This document shows, one piece after another, positions 50,462 to 59,391 of a stretch of 64,000 nt of DNA. Each line of letters begins with the position of its first letter. Positions within the stretch are counted from its first letter, which is position 1. The position numbers and the translations under genes are program-made. This stretch comes from Oscillospiraceae bacterium. Its GTDB lineage: Bacteria > Bacillota > Clostridia > Oscillospirales > Ruminococcaceae. The notes below the pieces were generated by a model that was not told where the DNA came from, ran no database searches, and saw only the letters and a program-made list of their open reading frames with translations. Where the stretch lies: NCBI GenBank assembly GCA_022835495.1, contig BQOK01000001.1, positions 620,001-684,000 on the forward strand, read 5' to 3'.

Positions 50462-50728
50462 ATGAGCAAGGAGGTGGAATTCTGCAACAGAGACCGCTTT
50501 ATTGAGCTGGGCCTTACCATCGCCGCTTTGCGGAAAATGAGGGGAATGTCGCAGGAAGAACTGGCACGGCGGGCAAACATCAGCCGCTCACACCTGAGCT
50601 CCATTGAAGCGCCTAATATCGTGAGGTCGTTTTCGGTGGAGGTGCTTTACAATCTGGCAGACGCTTTGAGTGTGCAGCCGGGCGATCTGTTGAACGCCAC
50701 CTACGACTGCTTCAAAGTGGGGGTTTAA
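50462..50728 (+). CDS. XRE-family HTH regulator
   Basis: The 88-residue protein is one Cro/C1-type helix-turn-helix domain (about 15-70: LGLTIAALRKMRGMSQEELARRANISRSHLSSIE). It should bind DNA as a dimer. GGGG bases precede the ATG. It starts the plus-strand pair with the HTH gene at 50774 and is divergent from that gene's paralogue. Confidence 0.88.
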   Translation: MSKEVEFCNRDRFIELGLTIAALRKMRGMSQEELARRANISRSHLSSIEAPNIVRSFSVEVLYNLADALSVQPGDLLNATYDCFKVGV

Positions 50729-50773
50729 AGAGCGGCGTGAAGGATAAAAAGGAGAAGCGGAGGGGAAACGGCA

Positions 50774-51184
50774 ATGGTTGAAGAACTGTCCATCCTTACG
50801 GAAAAGCAAAAGCGCGCGTATTCTTTGCGGCAAAAGGGAATGGCCTACAAAAAGATCGGCGAGGCGATGGGCATTTCCACCAATGCGGCCACGGCGCACG
50901 TGAAGGCCGCGGAGCGCAGGTTCCGGGAATACCAGCTCTACCACGACAAGCAAAAAAGCAACGACCGCCCTGTAGAACTTCCCCTTACTTATGGGGAATT
51001 GGAGCTCGTTATGGAGGGGCTGGGGCTTTTGCAGAAAGACATGCTCAACAGGATAGGCAGCAGGAACGTGCGCAGCGATTGGAAGGGCCGCCTGCCCTAT
51101 GAAGCCCAGATCCTGAGCGATGTATACAGGAAGGCGCAGGCCGCACTGTACGGGAAGGTAATCATAAGCGGGATTACCGAATAA
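50774..51184 (+). CDS. HTH protein with sigma-4-like N-terminus, paralogue of 49806-50258
   Basis: The 136-residue protein has an N-terminal sigma-4-like helix-turn-helix (about 8-45: LTEKQKRAYSLRQKGMAYKKIGEAMGISTN) and a C-terminal part RPVELPLTYGELELVMEGLGLLQKDMLNR similar to that of the 49806 protein. GGAGGG precedes the ATG. Cotranscribed with the XRE gene. Function unknown. Confidence 0.75.
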   Translation: MVEELSILTEKQKRAYSLRQKGMAYKKIGEAMGISTNAATAHVKAAERRFREYQLYHDKQKSNDRPVELPLTYGELELVMEGLGLLQKDMLNRIGSRNVRSDWKGRLPYEAQILSDVYRKAQAALYGKVIISGITE

Positions 51185-51233
51185 AGAGCCCTTTCGCCCA
51201 AGGGGATCAGAAACGGCGCGAAAAAGCAAAAGC

Positions 51234-51276
51234 AAAAGGTAAAGGAGCAGCCCCTGGGGCTGCTCCTTTACCTTTT
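51234..51276. terminator. Bidirectional terminator between the HTH cluster and recG
   Basis: A 21-bp perfect inverted repeat (arms 51234-51254 and 51256-51276; in practice a few central bases form the loop) with A and T runs at its ends ends both convergent transcripts. Confidence 0.88.
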
Positions 51277-51303
51277 GTATTTTATTGTAGAAATATACAA
51301 AAA

Positions 51304-53346
51304 TCAGTTGAAGGTGGTGCGCCGGAACAGGCGCTCGACCTGGGCGGCGAGGACCTGGTGCCCGGGCGCAGCCAGCTTGGGGTCCTGCCCGAGCAATTCG
51401 CGGGCGCTTTTTTGCGCGGCCTCCAGGGCGCGGGTGTCGGCCGTGAGGTCCGCCAGCTGCAGGGTGGGCAGGCCGTGCTGCCGGTCGCCGAAAAAGTCGC
51501 CGGGGCCCCGGTGCTCCAGGTCGTATTTGGCGATCTCGAACCCATCCTGGGTATGGCAGAGGAACTGCAGCCGCTCCCGCACGCTTTCGCCGCCGTGGTC
51601 GCTCACCAGAAAGCACCAGGATTCCTGCGCGCCGCGGCCCACGCGGCCCCGCAGCTGGTGCAGCGCAGAAAGGCCGTACCGCTCGGCGTTTTCGATGACC
51701 ATGACGGCGGCGTTGGGCACGTCCACCCCCACCTCGATCACGGTGGTGGACACCAGCGCGTCCAGCTCGCCCGCCTTGAAGGCCTCCATCACGGCGGCCT
51801 TTTCCCTGGGCTTGAGCTTGCCGTGCATCAGGCCCACCCGGCGGCCGGGCAGCAGCGCCTGCGCCACCTCTTTATAATAGGTCTTGACCGCGTTCAGCGC
51901 GTCCGGGCCGTCGGCCTCGCCCTCCTCCACCCGGGGGCACACGATGTAGACCTGGCGGCCGGCCTCGATCTGGGCGTTCAAAAAGCCGTACATGGCGCGG
52001 CGCTTTTCGCCCCGCACCGCCCGGGTTTTGACCGGCTTGCGGCCGGGGGGCAGTTCGTCCAGGATGGAGATATCCAGATCGCCGTAAAGCAAAAGGCCCA
52101 GGGTGCGGGGGATGGGGGTGGCGCTCATGACCAGCACGTGGGGGCTTTGGGCCTTGCCCGCCAGCAGGCCCCGCTGGCGCACCCCGAACCGGTGCTGCTC
52201 GTCGACCACGGCAAAGCCCAGGCGGGCAAACTCCACCCCGGTGCTGAGCACCGCGTGGGTGCCCACCACAAGGTCCGCCTCGCCCGCTGCAACGGCGGCC
52301 AGGGCGGCGCGCTTTGCGGCGGCCTTCATGCCGCCGGTGAGCAGCGCCACCCGCACCCCAAAGGGGCCAAGCAGCTTTTCCAGGGTGTCGGCATGCTGGG
52401 CGGCCAGGATCTCGGTGGGGGCCATCAGGGCGCTCTGGTAGCCGTTTTGGTGGGCCATATACACCCCGGCGGCGGCCACCAGGGTTTTGCCGCTGCCCAC
52501 ATCGCCCTGCAAAAGGCGGTTCAGGGGGGCGGCGCCGGCCATGTCGGCACAGATCTCGGCGGCGGCCCGGCGCTGGGCGGCGGTGGGGGCGAAGGGCAGG
52601 CTGGCCCAGAAGGGGGCCAGGTCCACCCCGCGCATGGGCGCGCCCGCCTTGGCGGCCCCCCGGCTGCGCAGCAGGATGAGGCCCAGCTGCAGGGTGAGCA
52701 GCTCCTCAAAGGTGAGCCGCCTGCGGGCCGCGGCTGCGGCTTCGGGGGCTTCGGGGCAGTGGATGGCCCGGACGGCCTCCCACTTGCCGGGCAGCTTGTA
52801 TTTTGCCAGCAGGGCGGGGGGCAGGGGCTCGGGCAGCGGGTCGGCCCCCTCCAGGGCGCTTGCCACACAGCGGGCGATCTGGCCGCTGCCCAGGCCTTCG
52901 GTTTGGGGATACACCGCCACCAGGGGGGTGCGGGCCACCTGGGCGGCGGTGCGCACGGTGGGGTTTGCGATCTCGCGCCGGGTCAGGGTGCCCCGCACCC
53001 GGCCCTCGAAGTAATATTCCTCGCCCACCGCCAGCTTGTCGGCCATGAAGTGGGTGTTGAACCAGGTGAGCGAGAGGGAGGCGCTGTCGTCGCCCGCCAG
53101 CACCTGCACCATGGTGCGCCCGCCCGGCAGCCGCACCGCGGCTTTTTTGGAGTAGACCGCGGCTTTTACCACGGCGTCGGCGTCGAAGGGGGCCTGGGCC
53201 ACGGGGAAGGGGCGCGTGTAGTCGATGTAGCGGCGGGGGTAGAGCTGCAAAAGGTCGGCCAGGGTTTCGACCCCCAGGCGCAGAAATTTTTCGGCGGTTT
53301 TGGGGCCCACGCCCTTTACATATTGCACGGGGGTATCCGGTTTCAT
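51304..53346 (-). CDS. recG: ATP-dependent DNA helicase RecG
   Basis: The 680-residue enzyme remodels stalled forks and Holliday junctions. It has the N-terminal wedge/OB domain (about 1-170), Walker A LLQGDVGSGKTLVA (about 295), the DEQH box VVDEQHRFGV, MSATPIPRTL, and the C-terminal helicase domain with STTVIEVGVDVPNA and HQLRGRVGRG. The ATG at 53346 has AGGAGG upstream; the in-frame start at 53412 is rejected. It follows fakA as in other Firmicutes. Confidence 0.97.
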   Translation of the reverse strand: MKPDTPVQYVKGVGPKTAEKFLRLGVETLADLLQLYPRRYIDYTRPFPVAQAPFDADAVVKAAVYSKKAAVRLPGGRTMVQVLAGDDSASLSLTWFNTHFMADKLAVGEEYYFEGRVRGTLTRREIANPTVRTAAQVARTPLVAVYPQTEGLGSGQIARCVASALEGADPLPEPLPPALLAKYKLPGKWEAVRAIHCPEAPEAAAAARRRLTFEELLTLQLGLILLRSRGAAKAGAPMRGVDLAPFWASLPFAPTAAQRRAAAEICADMAGAAPLNRLLQGDVGSGKTLVAAAGVYMAHQNGYQSALMAPTEILAAQHADTLEKLLGPFGVRVALLTGGMKAAAKRAALAAVAAGEADLVVGTHAVLSTGVEFARLGFAVVDEQHRFGVRQRGLLAGKAQSPHVLVMSATPIPRTLGLLLYGDLDISILDELPPGRKPVKTRAVRGEKRRAMYGFLNAQIEAGRQVYIVCPRVEEGEADGPDALNAVKTYYKEVAQALLPGRRVGLMHGKLKPREKAAVMEAFKAGELDALVSTTVIEVGVDVPNAAVMVIENAERYGLSALHQLRGRVGRGAQESWCFLVSDHGGESVRERLQFLCHTQDGFEIAKYDLEHRGPGDFFGDRQHGLPTLQLADLTADTRALEAAQKSARELLGQDPKLAAPGHQVLAAQVERLFRRTTFN

Positions 53347-53415
53347 GGGGAGGGCCTCCTTTTTCAGTGTGGGTTCGGCTACTTTTATTATAGCATAAAA
53401 CGCCCCGAACAAAGC

Positions 53416-53450
53416 AAAAAGGCGGGGAACGGACCGCTCCGTTCCCCGCC
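53416..53450 (-). terminator. Terminator between fakA and recG
   Basis: A 13-bp stem (arms 53421-53433 and 53438-53450) is followed on the minus strand by five T (53420-53416). It ends the asp23-fakA transcript before recG, which lies further on the same strand. Confidence 0.85.
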
Positions 53451-53476
53451 TGTGGAGGCCGCCCCGGGCGGGGCGG

Positions 53477-55168
53477 TCACTCCACGCTGATCATATAGTA
53501 GTATACGGGCTGGCCGCCGTTGATGAGGGTGACCTCGATGGAGTCGCCCACCTTGGCCTGCACCAGCTCGGTGGTGCGCTGGGCTTCCTCTTCGCTCACG
53601 TCGCAGCCGGAGATCAGGGTGATAAAACTGGTGTCTTTTTTGACCATGCTGCGGGCCAGGCGGTAGGTGGTTTTGGCCACGTCGACGCCGATGTTCACGA
53701 TCTTGCCGTTTTCCAGCGCCATGATCTCGCCCTTTTTGATCTTGTGGCCGTCGAACTCGCTGTTGCGGGCGGCAAAGGTGACAAGGCCGGTGCTGACCTT
53801 GTCGGCCGCGGCCATCATGTTGATGGTGTTGGCGTCCACCGCGGCGTCCGGGTCAAAGTTCAGCATGGCGGTGATGCCCTGGGGGATGGTGCGGGTGGGC
53901 AGCACCACGATGCGCCGGTCGGCGATCTTTTGGGCCATCTCGGCGGCCATGATGATGTTTTTGTTGTTGGGCAGCACGAACACGGTTTTGGCGGGCACGC
54001 TTTGCACCGCGGCCACAATGTCCTCGGTGGCGGGGTTCATGGTCTGGCCGCCGCTTACCACCGCGTCCACCCCCAGGTCCGCGAATACGGCGGCCAGGCC
54101 CTCGCCCGCGGCCACCGAAACAAAGCCGTATTCCCGCTCGGGGTCCACGGCGGCGTATACGAACTGGCCGGAGGGAGCCTTCTGCTCGGCTTCTTTCTGC
54201 TTTTCCAGGCCCTTGCCCTGCTTTTGGCGGGCCAGGAACTGCTCGTGCATGTTCTCGATCTTGAAAGAGGTGAGGTAGCCGTATTGGATGGCGTGGCTCA
54301 GGATCTTGCCCGGGTCGGCGGTGTGCACGTGGCAGTTGGCCACGTCGTCGTCCTCGATGACCACCACGCTGTCGCCGTTGGACTCCAGAAAGGCGCGGAG
54401 CTTGGTGATGGAAGCGCCGGGCTCTTTGTTTACCAGGAACTGGGTGCAGTAACCGTTGGTGATGTCTTCCACTTTCATGAGGTCGTCGGTAAAAACGCCC
54501 TTGCCCGCGCCGGAGGTGGAGAGCTTGGCCTTGTTCTGGGTGAGCTCCTCGCTCTTGATGGGCTGGCCCCCGCGGAACACGGCCTGCATGCCCTCGAAAA
54601 TAACCACCAGGCCCTGGCCGCCCGCGTCCACCACGCCGGCCTTTTTGAGCACGGGAAGCTGCTCGGGGGTGTGCTCCAGCGCGCGCTGGGCGGCAGCCAG
54701 AACCAGATCCCACAATTCGTTCACATCGGCAATGCCGGAGGCGCCCGCATCCTCGCTGGCAACGCGGGCCACGGTGAGCATGGTGCCCTCGGTGGGCTTC
54801 ATGACGGCCTTGTACGCGCCCTCGACGCCCTTTTCCAGCGCGGCGACCAGATCGTCGGCGCCCGCCTCGCGCTTGCCCTCCAGGGCTTTGGCGAAGCCGC
54901 GGAACAGCAGGCTGGTGATCACGCCCGAGTTGCCGCGCGCGCCCCGCAGCATGGCGCTGGCGGCCACCTTGGCGGCCTCGGCCACGGTGCAGTCGTCGCC
55001 CAGGGCTTCCAGCTCGCGGCAGGCCGCGCCCACGGTCATGCTCATGTTGGTGCCGGTGTCGCCGTCCGGCACGGGGAAGACGTTCAGCTCGTCCACGCGG
55101 GAGCGCTGGTTGGAAATGTTGTTGGCGCCGGAGATGATGGCGTCGCGCAGGGTTTTACCGTTTATCAT
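53477..55168 (-). CDS. fakA: DAK2/DegV-like domain protein, fatty acid kinase catalytic subunit type (YloV/FakA)
   Basis: The 563-residue protein has an N-terminal DAK2 ATP-binding domain (about 8-200: FPVPDGDTGTNMSMT, GARGNSGVI, VVDAGGQGL) and a C-terminal region (about 270-563) of the YloV type. In Staphylococcus FakA phosphorylates fatty acids bound by FakB. The order asp23-fakA-recG supports the call. No FakB gene is in the window. Confidence 0.9.
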   Translation of the reverse strand: MINGKTLRDAIISGANNISNQRSRVDELNVFPVPDGDTGTNMSMTVGAACRELEALGDDCTVAEAAKVAASAMLRGARGNSGVITSLLFRGFAKALEGKREAGADDLVAALEKGVEGAYKAVMKPTEGTMLTVARVASEDAGASGIADVNELWDLVLAAAQRALEHTPEQLPVLKKAGVVDAGGQGLVVIFEGMQAVFRGGQPIKSEELTQNKAKLSTSGAGKGVFTDDLMKVEDITNGYCTQFLVNKEPGASITKLRAFLESNGDSVVVIEDDDVANCHVHTADPGKILSHAIQYGYLTSFKIENMHEQFLARQKQGKGLEKQKEAEQKAPSGQFVYAAVDPEREYGFVSVAAGEGLAAVFADLGVDAVVSGGQTMNPATEDIVAAVQSVPAKTVFVLPNNKNIIMAAEMAQKIADRRIVVLPTRTIPQGITAMLNFDPDAAVDANTINMMAAADKVSTGLVTFAARNSEFDGHKIKKGEIMALENGKIVNIGVDVAKTTYRLARSMVKKDTSFITLISGCDVSEEEAQRTTELVQAKVGDSIEVTLINGGQPVYYYMISVE

Positions 55169-55213
55169 AAAAATTACACCTCAACATCAAAGATAGGATT
55201 GGGGCGGGGGCGT

Positions 55214-55570
55214 TTAGTCGTCCGCCACGATATCGTCCACCGAAACCTCGATGCGCTGGACCTTCAGGCCGGTGGCGTTTTCGACCTCGTGCTTTACCTT
55301 GTGGGTGATGCTTTGCACAATGGTGGCAATGTTCAGCCCGTAGCCTACCTTGATGTGCAGCTCGATGGTGAGGCGGCCGCCCGCCTGGGTGACCCGCACG
55401 CCCTTTTCGGGGAAATCGCTGCCGAACACCAGGCTTTTCAGGTCTTCGGCGGTGCCCGCCGTGGCCATGCCGGCCACGCCATAGCAGCTGCGGGCCGCCT
55501 GGCTGACCAGCTCGGCGAAGTAGTCCTCGGTCATGCTCACGGCGCCCAGGGGGTTTTTGAGTGTGATCAT
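55214..55570 (-). CDS. Asp23/Gls24 family (YloU-like) protein
   Basis: The 118-residue protein has the Asp23 domain (LGAVSMTEDYFAELVSQAA, VRVTQAGGRLTIELHIKVGYG, ATGLKVQRIEVSVDDIV). These proteins associate with the membrane and envelope stress in Firmicutes; in Bacillus yloU precedes yloV. It follows the binding-protein gene by 20 bases and leads into fakA. Confidence 0.92.
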   Translation of the reverse strand: MITLKNPLGAVSMTEDYFAELVSQAARSCYGVAGMATAGTAEDLKSLVFGSDFPEKGVRVTQAGGRLTIELHIKVGYGLNIATIVQSITHKVKHEVENATGLKVQRIEVSVDDIVADD

Positions 55571-55590
55571 AAAAAGGGTACCTCCTCGTA

Positions 55591-57153
55591 TCAGGAATTT
55601 TGGGCCGCGCCGAAGCGCAGGTCCGCCAACGAATAGAAAACATTGCTCAAAGAGGGCGACAGGCCGCCTATATCGCGGCTGTGAACCACGACGCCGTTGC
55701 GCCAGAGCAGCGGCACAAAGGGCATTTCGGCTGCAAAGGCGGCCTCGAACGCGCCCGCCGCGCTCTGGTTGTGCTTGAACGCGGCGTAGGCCGCGGCGAG
55801 AGCCTCGCTGGGAAGGATGCCCGCGCTGGCCCCGCCCCCCTCAAAAAAGGGGCTCATATCCATATTATTATACAACTTGACCTCGCCGATGTACAGATCA
55901 AAATCCCCCAGGGCAACTTTTTCGGACCATGCGTCAAAATTGTCGGTTTCTTCCACCTGCAAATACAGACCCCTGGCCCCCAGCTGCTGCTGCAGAAGCG
56001 TGGCCGCGTATTTTTTGTAGGTGCTGCCGCTGTAGACCAGAAGCCGCAGGGTAAGCCGCTCGCCGTCCGCATTCTGGTAATAGCCGGTCAGGGGATCCTT
56101 TTGGAAGCCCAGCGCCGTGAAAGCGGCCTCGGCGCCCGCGGCGTCCAGCTCCGCCTCGGCCAGAATGCTCTGCTGGGCCATCACACAGGGGTAAAAGCTG
56201 TTGATGGCGCCGGTGGCGGGGTAGGCGCGGGAATAATAGCTTTTTTCGGCCAGCTGCCGCCGGTCGATGAGCCGGCTTAAAAGCGCCCGGCCGCCCGGGG
56301 AGGCCAGCAGGGGGTTGGGGGCGGCAGCGCCCTGCTGCCCGGCGGCGTTGACCCCCAGGAACACCAGATTGTTGGTGCGGTAGTAGGTCTGCTTGCTGGC
56401 CACGCTGGCCGAGGACTCCAGCGTTTCGCTGGCGGCGTACAGGTTCAGGGTGCCCACCGCAAGGCCGCTGACCATCTCGTCGTAGCTGCCCACCTCGGCC
56501 AGGCGGACGGTTTCGGGCCCGGCTTCCGGAAAGGCACAGCGGCTGTTGCGCACCAGTTCGCCCGCGGCGCCGTAAGTGTAGCGGCCGCTTGCCGTGGGGC
56601 TGGCGAGCGCGGTTTCGGAAGCCTTGAACACCGGGATATCGCACAGATAGGCGAACAGGGAATCGGGCTGGGCCAGGGTGAGCACCACCGCGCCGTCCTG
56701 CACTTCCAGCCCGGTCACGCCGGCAAAGCGGCTGCCGTACAGGCCGCTGGCCTGGGCCGCGCGCAGGCTGGCGGCCGCGTCTTCGGCGGTGATAGGGGCG
56801 CCGTCGGCAAAGGTGCAGCCGCTGCGGATGTGAAGGATGACCTGATTTTCCACACAGTCGACGCCGGAGGCCAGCCGGTAGGAGAGGGCCATGTCGGGCC
56901 CGATCTCCACCAGCTTTTCAAACAAAAGGCCCGCGTTCTGGGCCACCAGGGTGGAGGGGGTGAGATAGGGGTTGAAGCCGTCGGCCGGGACATACCCCAG
57001 CACCAGCCCCGTGGCTGCGGGCGCGGAGCTGGGCGCGGGGGTGGCGCCGGGCTCTGCGCTGCCGGACCCCGTGGAGGTGGGCGCCGTGCAGCCGGTGAAC
57101 GCCAGCGCGCAGCAGCACAGGGCGGCCGCCAGGCGGGTGAGGGGACGGGCCAT
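55591..57153 (-). CDS. Peptide-type ABC transporter substrate-binding lipoprotein, orphan
   Basis: The 520-residue protein belongs to the SBP_bac_5 (oligopeptide/nickel) family. It has a signal with lipobox LAFTGC (Cys about residue 22), a Ser/Ala/Pro-rich linker, GYVPADGFNPYLTPST and the later HIRSGCTFADGAPITAEDAAASL, typical of the family. The ATG at 57153 is chosen because the GTG at 57162 abuts the AAAGGAT site. No permease or ATPase gene is near it; it leads into asp23-fakA. Confidence 0.87.
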   Translation of the reverse strand: MARPLTRLAAALCCCALAFTGCTAPTSTGSGSAEPGATPAPSSAPAATGLVLGYVPADGFNPYLTPSTLVAQNAGLLFEKLVEIGPDMALSYRLASGVDCVENQVILHIRSGCTFADGAPITAEDAAASLRAAQASGLYGSRFAGVTGLEVQDGAVVLTLAQPDSLFAYLCDIPVFKASETALASPTASGRYTYGAAGELVRNSRCAFPEAGPETVRLAEVGSYDEMVSGLAVGTLNLYAASETLESSASVASKQTYYRTNNLVFLGVNAAGQQGAAAPNPLLASPGGRALLSRLIDRRQLAEKSYYSRAYPATGAINSFYPCVMAQQSILAEAELDAAGAEAAFTALGFQKDPLTGYYQNADGERLTLRLLVYSGSTYKKYAATLLQQQLGARGLYLQVEETDNFDAWSEKVALGDFDLYIGEVKLYNNMDMSPFFEGGGASAGILPSEALAAAYAAFKHNQSAAGAFEAAFAAEMPFVPLLWRNGVVVHSRDIGGLSPSLSNVFYSLADLRFGAAQNS

Positions 57154-57290
57154 TGCATCCACATCCTTTGAACATCAAAATAAGTATGCTATATTGTAGC
57201 ATAAAAATATGGCGATTTAAAGGGGCAGATAAAATTTTGTGGCCAGGCATTATTATTCATAAGTTTTTCATATCCCTTTCACAGAGGGTG

Positions 57291-57299
57291 TGATATAAT
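57291..57299 (+). promoter_or_regulatory. Extended -10 promoter for the CBS gene
   Basis: TGATATAAT (57291-57299) lies 63 bases before the GTG start. It matches the dacA promoter form. The 57154-57361 gap holds no gene. Confidence 0.5.
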
Positions 57300-57361
57300 A
57301 AAAATGACAAAAGTATTACTAAAGCGCTGGAACCCCGGCGCTTCGAAAAGAGGTAAAACGA

Positions 57362-57811
57362 GTGAACATCCTGTTTTTCCTTACCCCAAAGCAGGACGTG
57401 GCGTATATCTACGACGATTTCACCCTGCGGCAGGCCCTGGAAAAGATGGAGCACCACCGCTATTCCTCCATCCCGGTACTGAACCGAAAGGGCGAATATG
57501 TGGGCACCATGACCGAGGGCGACCTGCTGTGGGGCATCAAAAACCAGAACCTGAAGCTGGAAAACGCCGAGGATATCCCCATCCGAAGCATCCCGCGCAA
57601 ACGGGATTATAAGCCGGTGTCGGTGAACACGCAGATGGACGAACTGGTGGCGGCGGCCATGACCCAGAATTTTGTGCCGGTGCTGGACGACAAAAAGAGC
57701 TTTATCGGCCTGGTAAAGCGCAACGCGATCATTCAATATTGCTACGACCGGTACCGGGCGGTGGCGCCCATGCTGAACAAGAAAACTCAGATGGAAAGGC
57801 AAGTGTTGTAA
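57362..57811 (+). CDS. CBS domain protein
   Basis: The 149-residue protein is a tandem CBS (Bateman) module: VAYIYDDFTLRQALEKMEHHRYSSIPVLNRKGEYVGTMTEGDLL and VNTQMDELVAAAMTQNFVPVLDDKKSFIGLVKR, each with the TEGDLL- or VKRN-type end. Such modules bind adenosine nucleotides. It starts at GTG with AGAGG upstream and is followed after 3 bases by the flavin reductase-like gene. No effector domain is fused to it. Confidence 0.88.
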   Translation: MNILFFLTPKQDVAYIYDDFTLRQALEKMEHHRYSSIPVLNRKGEYVGTMTEGDLLWGIKNQNLKLENAEDIPIRSIPRKRDYKPVSVNTQMDELVAAAMTQNFVPVLDDKKSFIGLVKRNAIIQYCYDRYRAVAPMLNKKTQMERQVL

Positions 57812-57814
57812 AAG

Positions 57815-58324
57815 ATGGCATATCGCAGGATCAGCCCGGAGCAGATGCAGGGCAACCCCTTTGAGATGATCGGAAAGCAGTGGATGCTGGTGACCGCTGA
57901 AAAGGGCGGGGCCGTGAACACCATGACCGCCAGCTGGGGCGGCCTGGGCGTTTTATGGCGCAAAAACGTGGCCTACATCTTTATCCGGCCCCAGCGCTAC
58001 ACCAAGGAGTTCATTGACGCGGGCGAGCGCTTTACCCTGAGCTTTTACGGTGAGGAGCACCGCAAGGCCCTGGCGTATCTGGGCAAGGCAAGCGGCCGGG
58101 ACGGCGACAAGATCGCCGCGGTGGGCTTTGAGGAGGAGCGGTTCGACGGCGCGCCCGCCTTTAAGCAGGCCCAGCGGGTGCTGGTGTGCAGAAAGCTGTA
58201 TGCCCAGCCGCTGGACCCCGACTGCTTTATGCCGGGCACCGACTGCGACGAGGCCTGCTACCCGGAAAAGGACTATCACACCCTGTATGTGGGGGAGATT
58301 GAAGCGGTGTACGAACGGGAATAA
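57815..58324 (+). CDS. Flavin reductase-like domain protein
   Basis: The 169-residue protein matches the flavin reductase/DIM6-NTAB split-barrel family (NTMTASWGGLGVLWRKNVAYIFIRPQRYTKEFI, FTLSFY). It likely binds FMN and reduces flavin or a small electron acceptor. It is 3 bases after the CBS gene, so the pair is an operon. Confidence 0.82.
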   Translation: MAYRRISPEQMQGNPFEMIGKQWMLVTAEKGGAVNTMTASWGGLGVLWRKNVAYIFIRPQRYTKEFIDAGERFTLSFYGEEHRKALAYLGKASGRDGDKIAAVGFEEERFDGAPAFKQAQRVLVCRKLYAQPLDPDCFMPGTDCDEACYPEKDYHTLYVGEIEAVYERE

Positions 58325-58330
58325 CCAAAA

Positions 58331-58371
58331 AACGCCCCCTGCGCAAGGAACGCTTGCGCAGGGGGCGTTTT
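58331..58371. terminator. Terminator between the flavin reductase gene and sdaAA
   Basis: A 17-bp inverted repeat (arms 58331-58347 and 58353-58369) is followed by T on the plus strand and A-rich flanks, so it can serve both convergent genes. Confidence 0.85.
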
Positions 58372-58442
58372 GCTGCCCGGAACAGAGGCCCCCGGAGGGC
58401 ACCGGGGTGGGCTTAAAGCGGCGTTTGAGGCGTGGAAAAGGG

Positions 58443-59374
58443 TCAGGGTTTGGGGCAGGAGGAACAGGCGGAGCAGCCGCCCGGGGCGGGGGCATGGCCA
58501 AAGACCTGCTGGTGCAGGGCGCGGGCGGTGGGGGTGGCGGCAAGGCCGCCCTCCGCCGTTTCCTTTAAGGCCGCGGGCATACCTTCACCCACCTTTTTCA
58601 TCGCCCAGATCACCTCGTCGGCCGGGATGGCGCTGCCCATGCCCGCAAGCGCCAGCTCCGCCGCCACAAACGCACCCGCCACGCCCGAGGCGTTGCGCTT
58701 GATGCACGGGATCTCCACCAGGCCCGCCACCGGGTCGCACACAAGCCCCAGCACGTTCTTGAGCGCGATCGCCACTGCATCGGCCAGCTGCGCCGGGCTG
58801 CCGCCCGCAAGCTCCACCAGCGCTCCCGCAGCCATGGCCGCTGCGCTGCCGCACTCGGCCTGGCAGCCCCCTCGGCGCCCGCCAGCGTGGCGGTGCTGGC
58901 GATCACCATGCCCACCGCGCTGGCCGTGAACAGGCTCAGCACGCACGCGCGCTCGGTGCAGCCCTTTTCCGCCTGCATGGTCAGCACCGCCGCCGGCAGG
59001 ATGCCGCAGCTGCCCGCCGTGGGCGCGGCCACCACCCGGCCCATGGCCGCGTTCAGCTCGCTCACCGCCAGCGCGCGGTACAGCGCACCGCCCAGCACGC
59101 CGCCCGTGAGCGAGCGCCCGGCCTCCACCGCCCGGCGCACCTTGAACGCCCCGCCCCCGGTCAGCCCGCTGGTGGATTTCAGGTCCGGCGCGCAGCCCGG
59201 CCCGATGCACCCGGCCATGACCCGGTAGCGGGCCAGCATTTCCTGGTACACCTGTTCTTCGCTTTGCGAAAGCTCCGCCGCCTGCTGGCGCAGCACCACG
59301 GCCGAAACAGCTTCGCCCGCCGCCTGGGCCGCATCCACCAGCCCGGCGATGCTCTTGTAATCCAACTGCTGCAT
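58443..59374 (-). pseudogene. sdaAA: L-serine dehydratase alpha subunit, frame interrupted by a one-base shortfall
   Basis: Residues 1 to about 167 (GPGCAPDLKSTSGLTGGG, APTAGSCGILPAAVLTM) read in one frame to STATLAGAEG; the rest (CQAECGSAAAMAAGALVELAGG and on to CSACSSCPKP) reads in the next frame. The shift sits in a run of five G on the minus strand (plus 58867-58871); a sixth G would give AEGGCQAEC and a 310-residue protein with the Fe-S cysteines. As written it stops at 58610 after 254 residues. This may be a sequencing error in a homopolymer, a true mutation, or slippage. The intact enzyme deaminates L-serine to pyruvate with the SdaAB subunit. Confidence 0.85.
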
Positions 59375-59391
59375 AAAGCCCCCTGCCTTTC

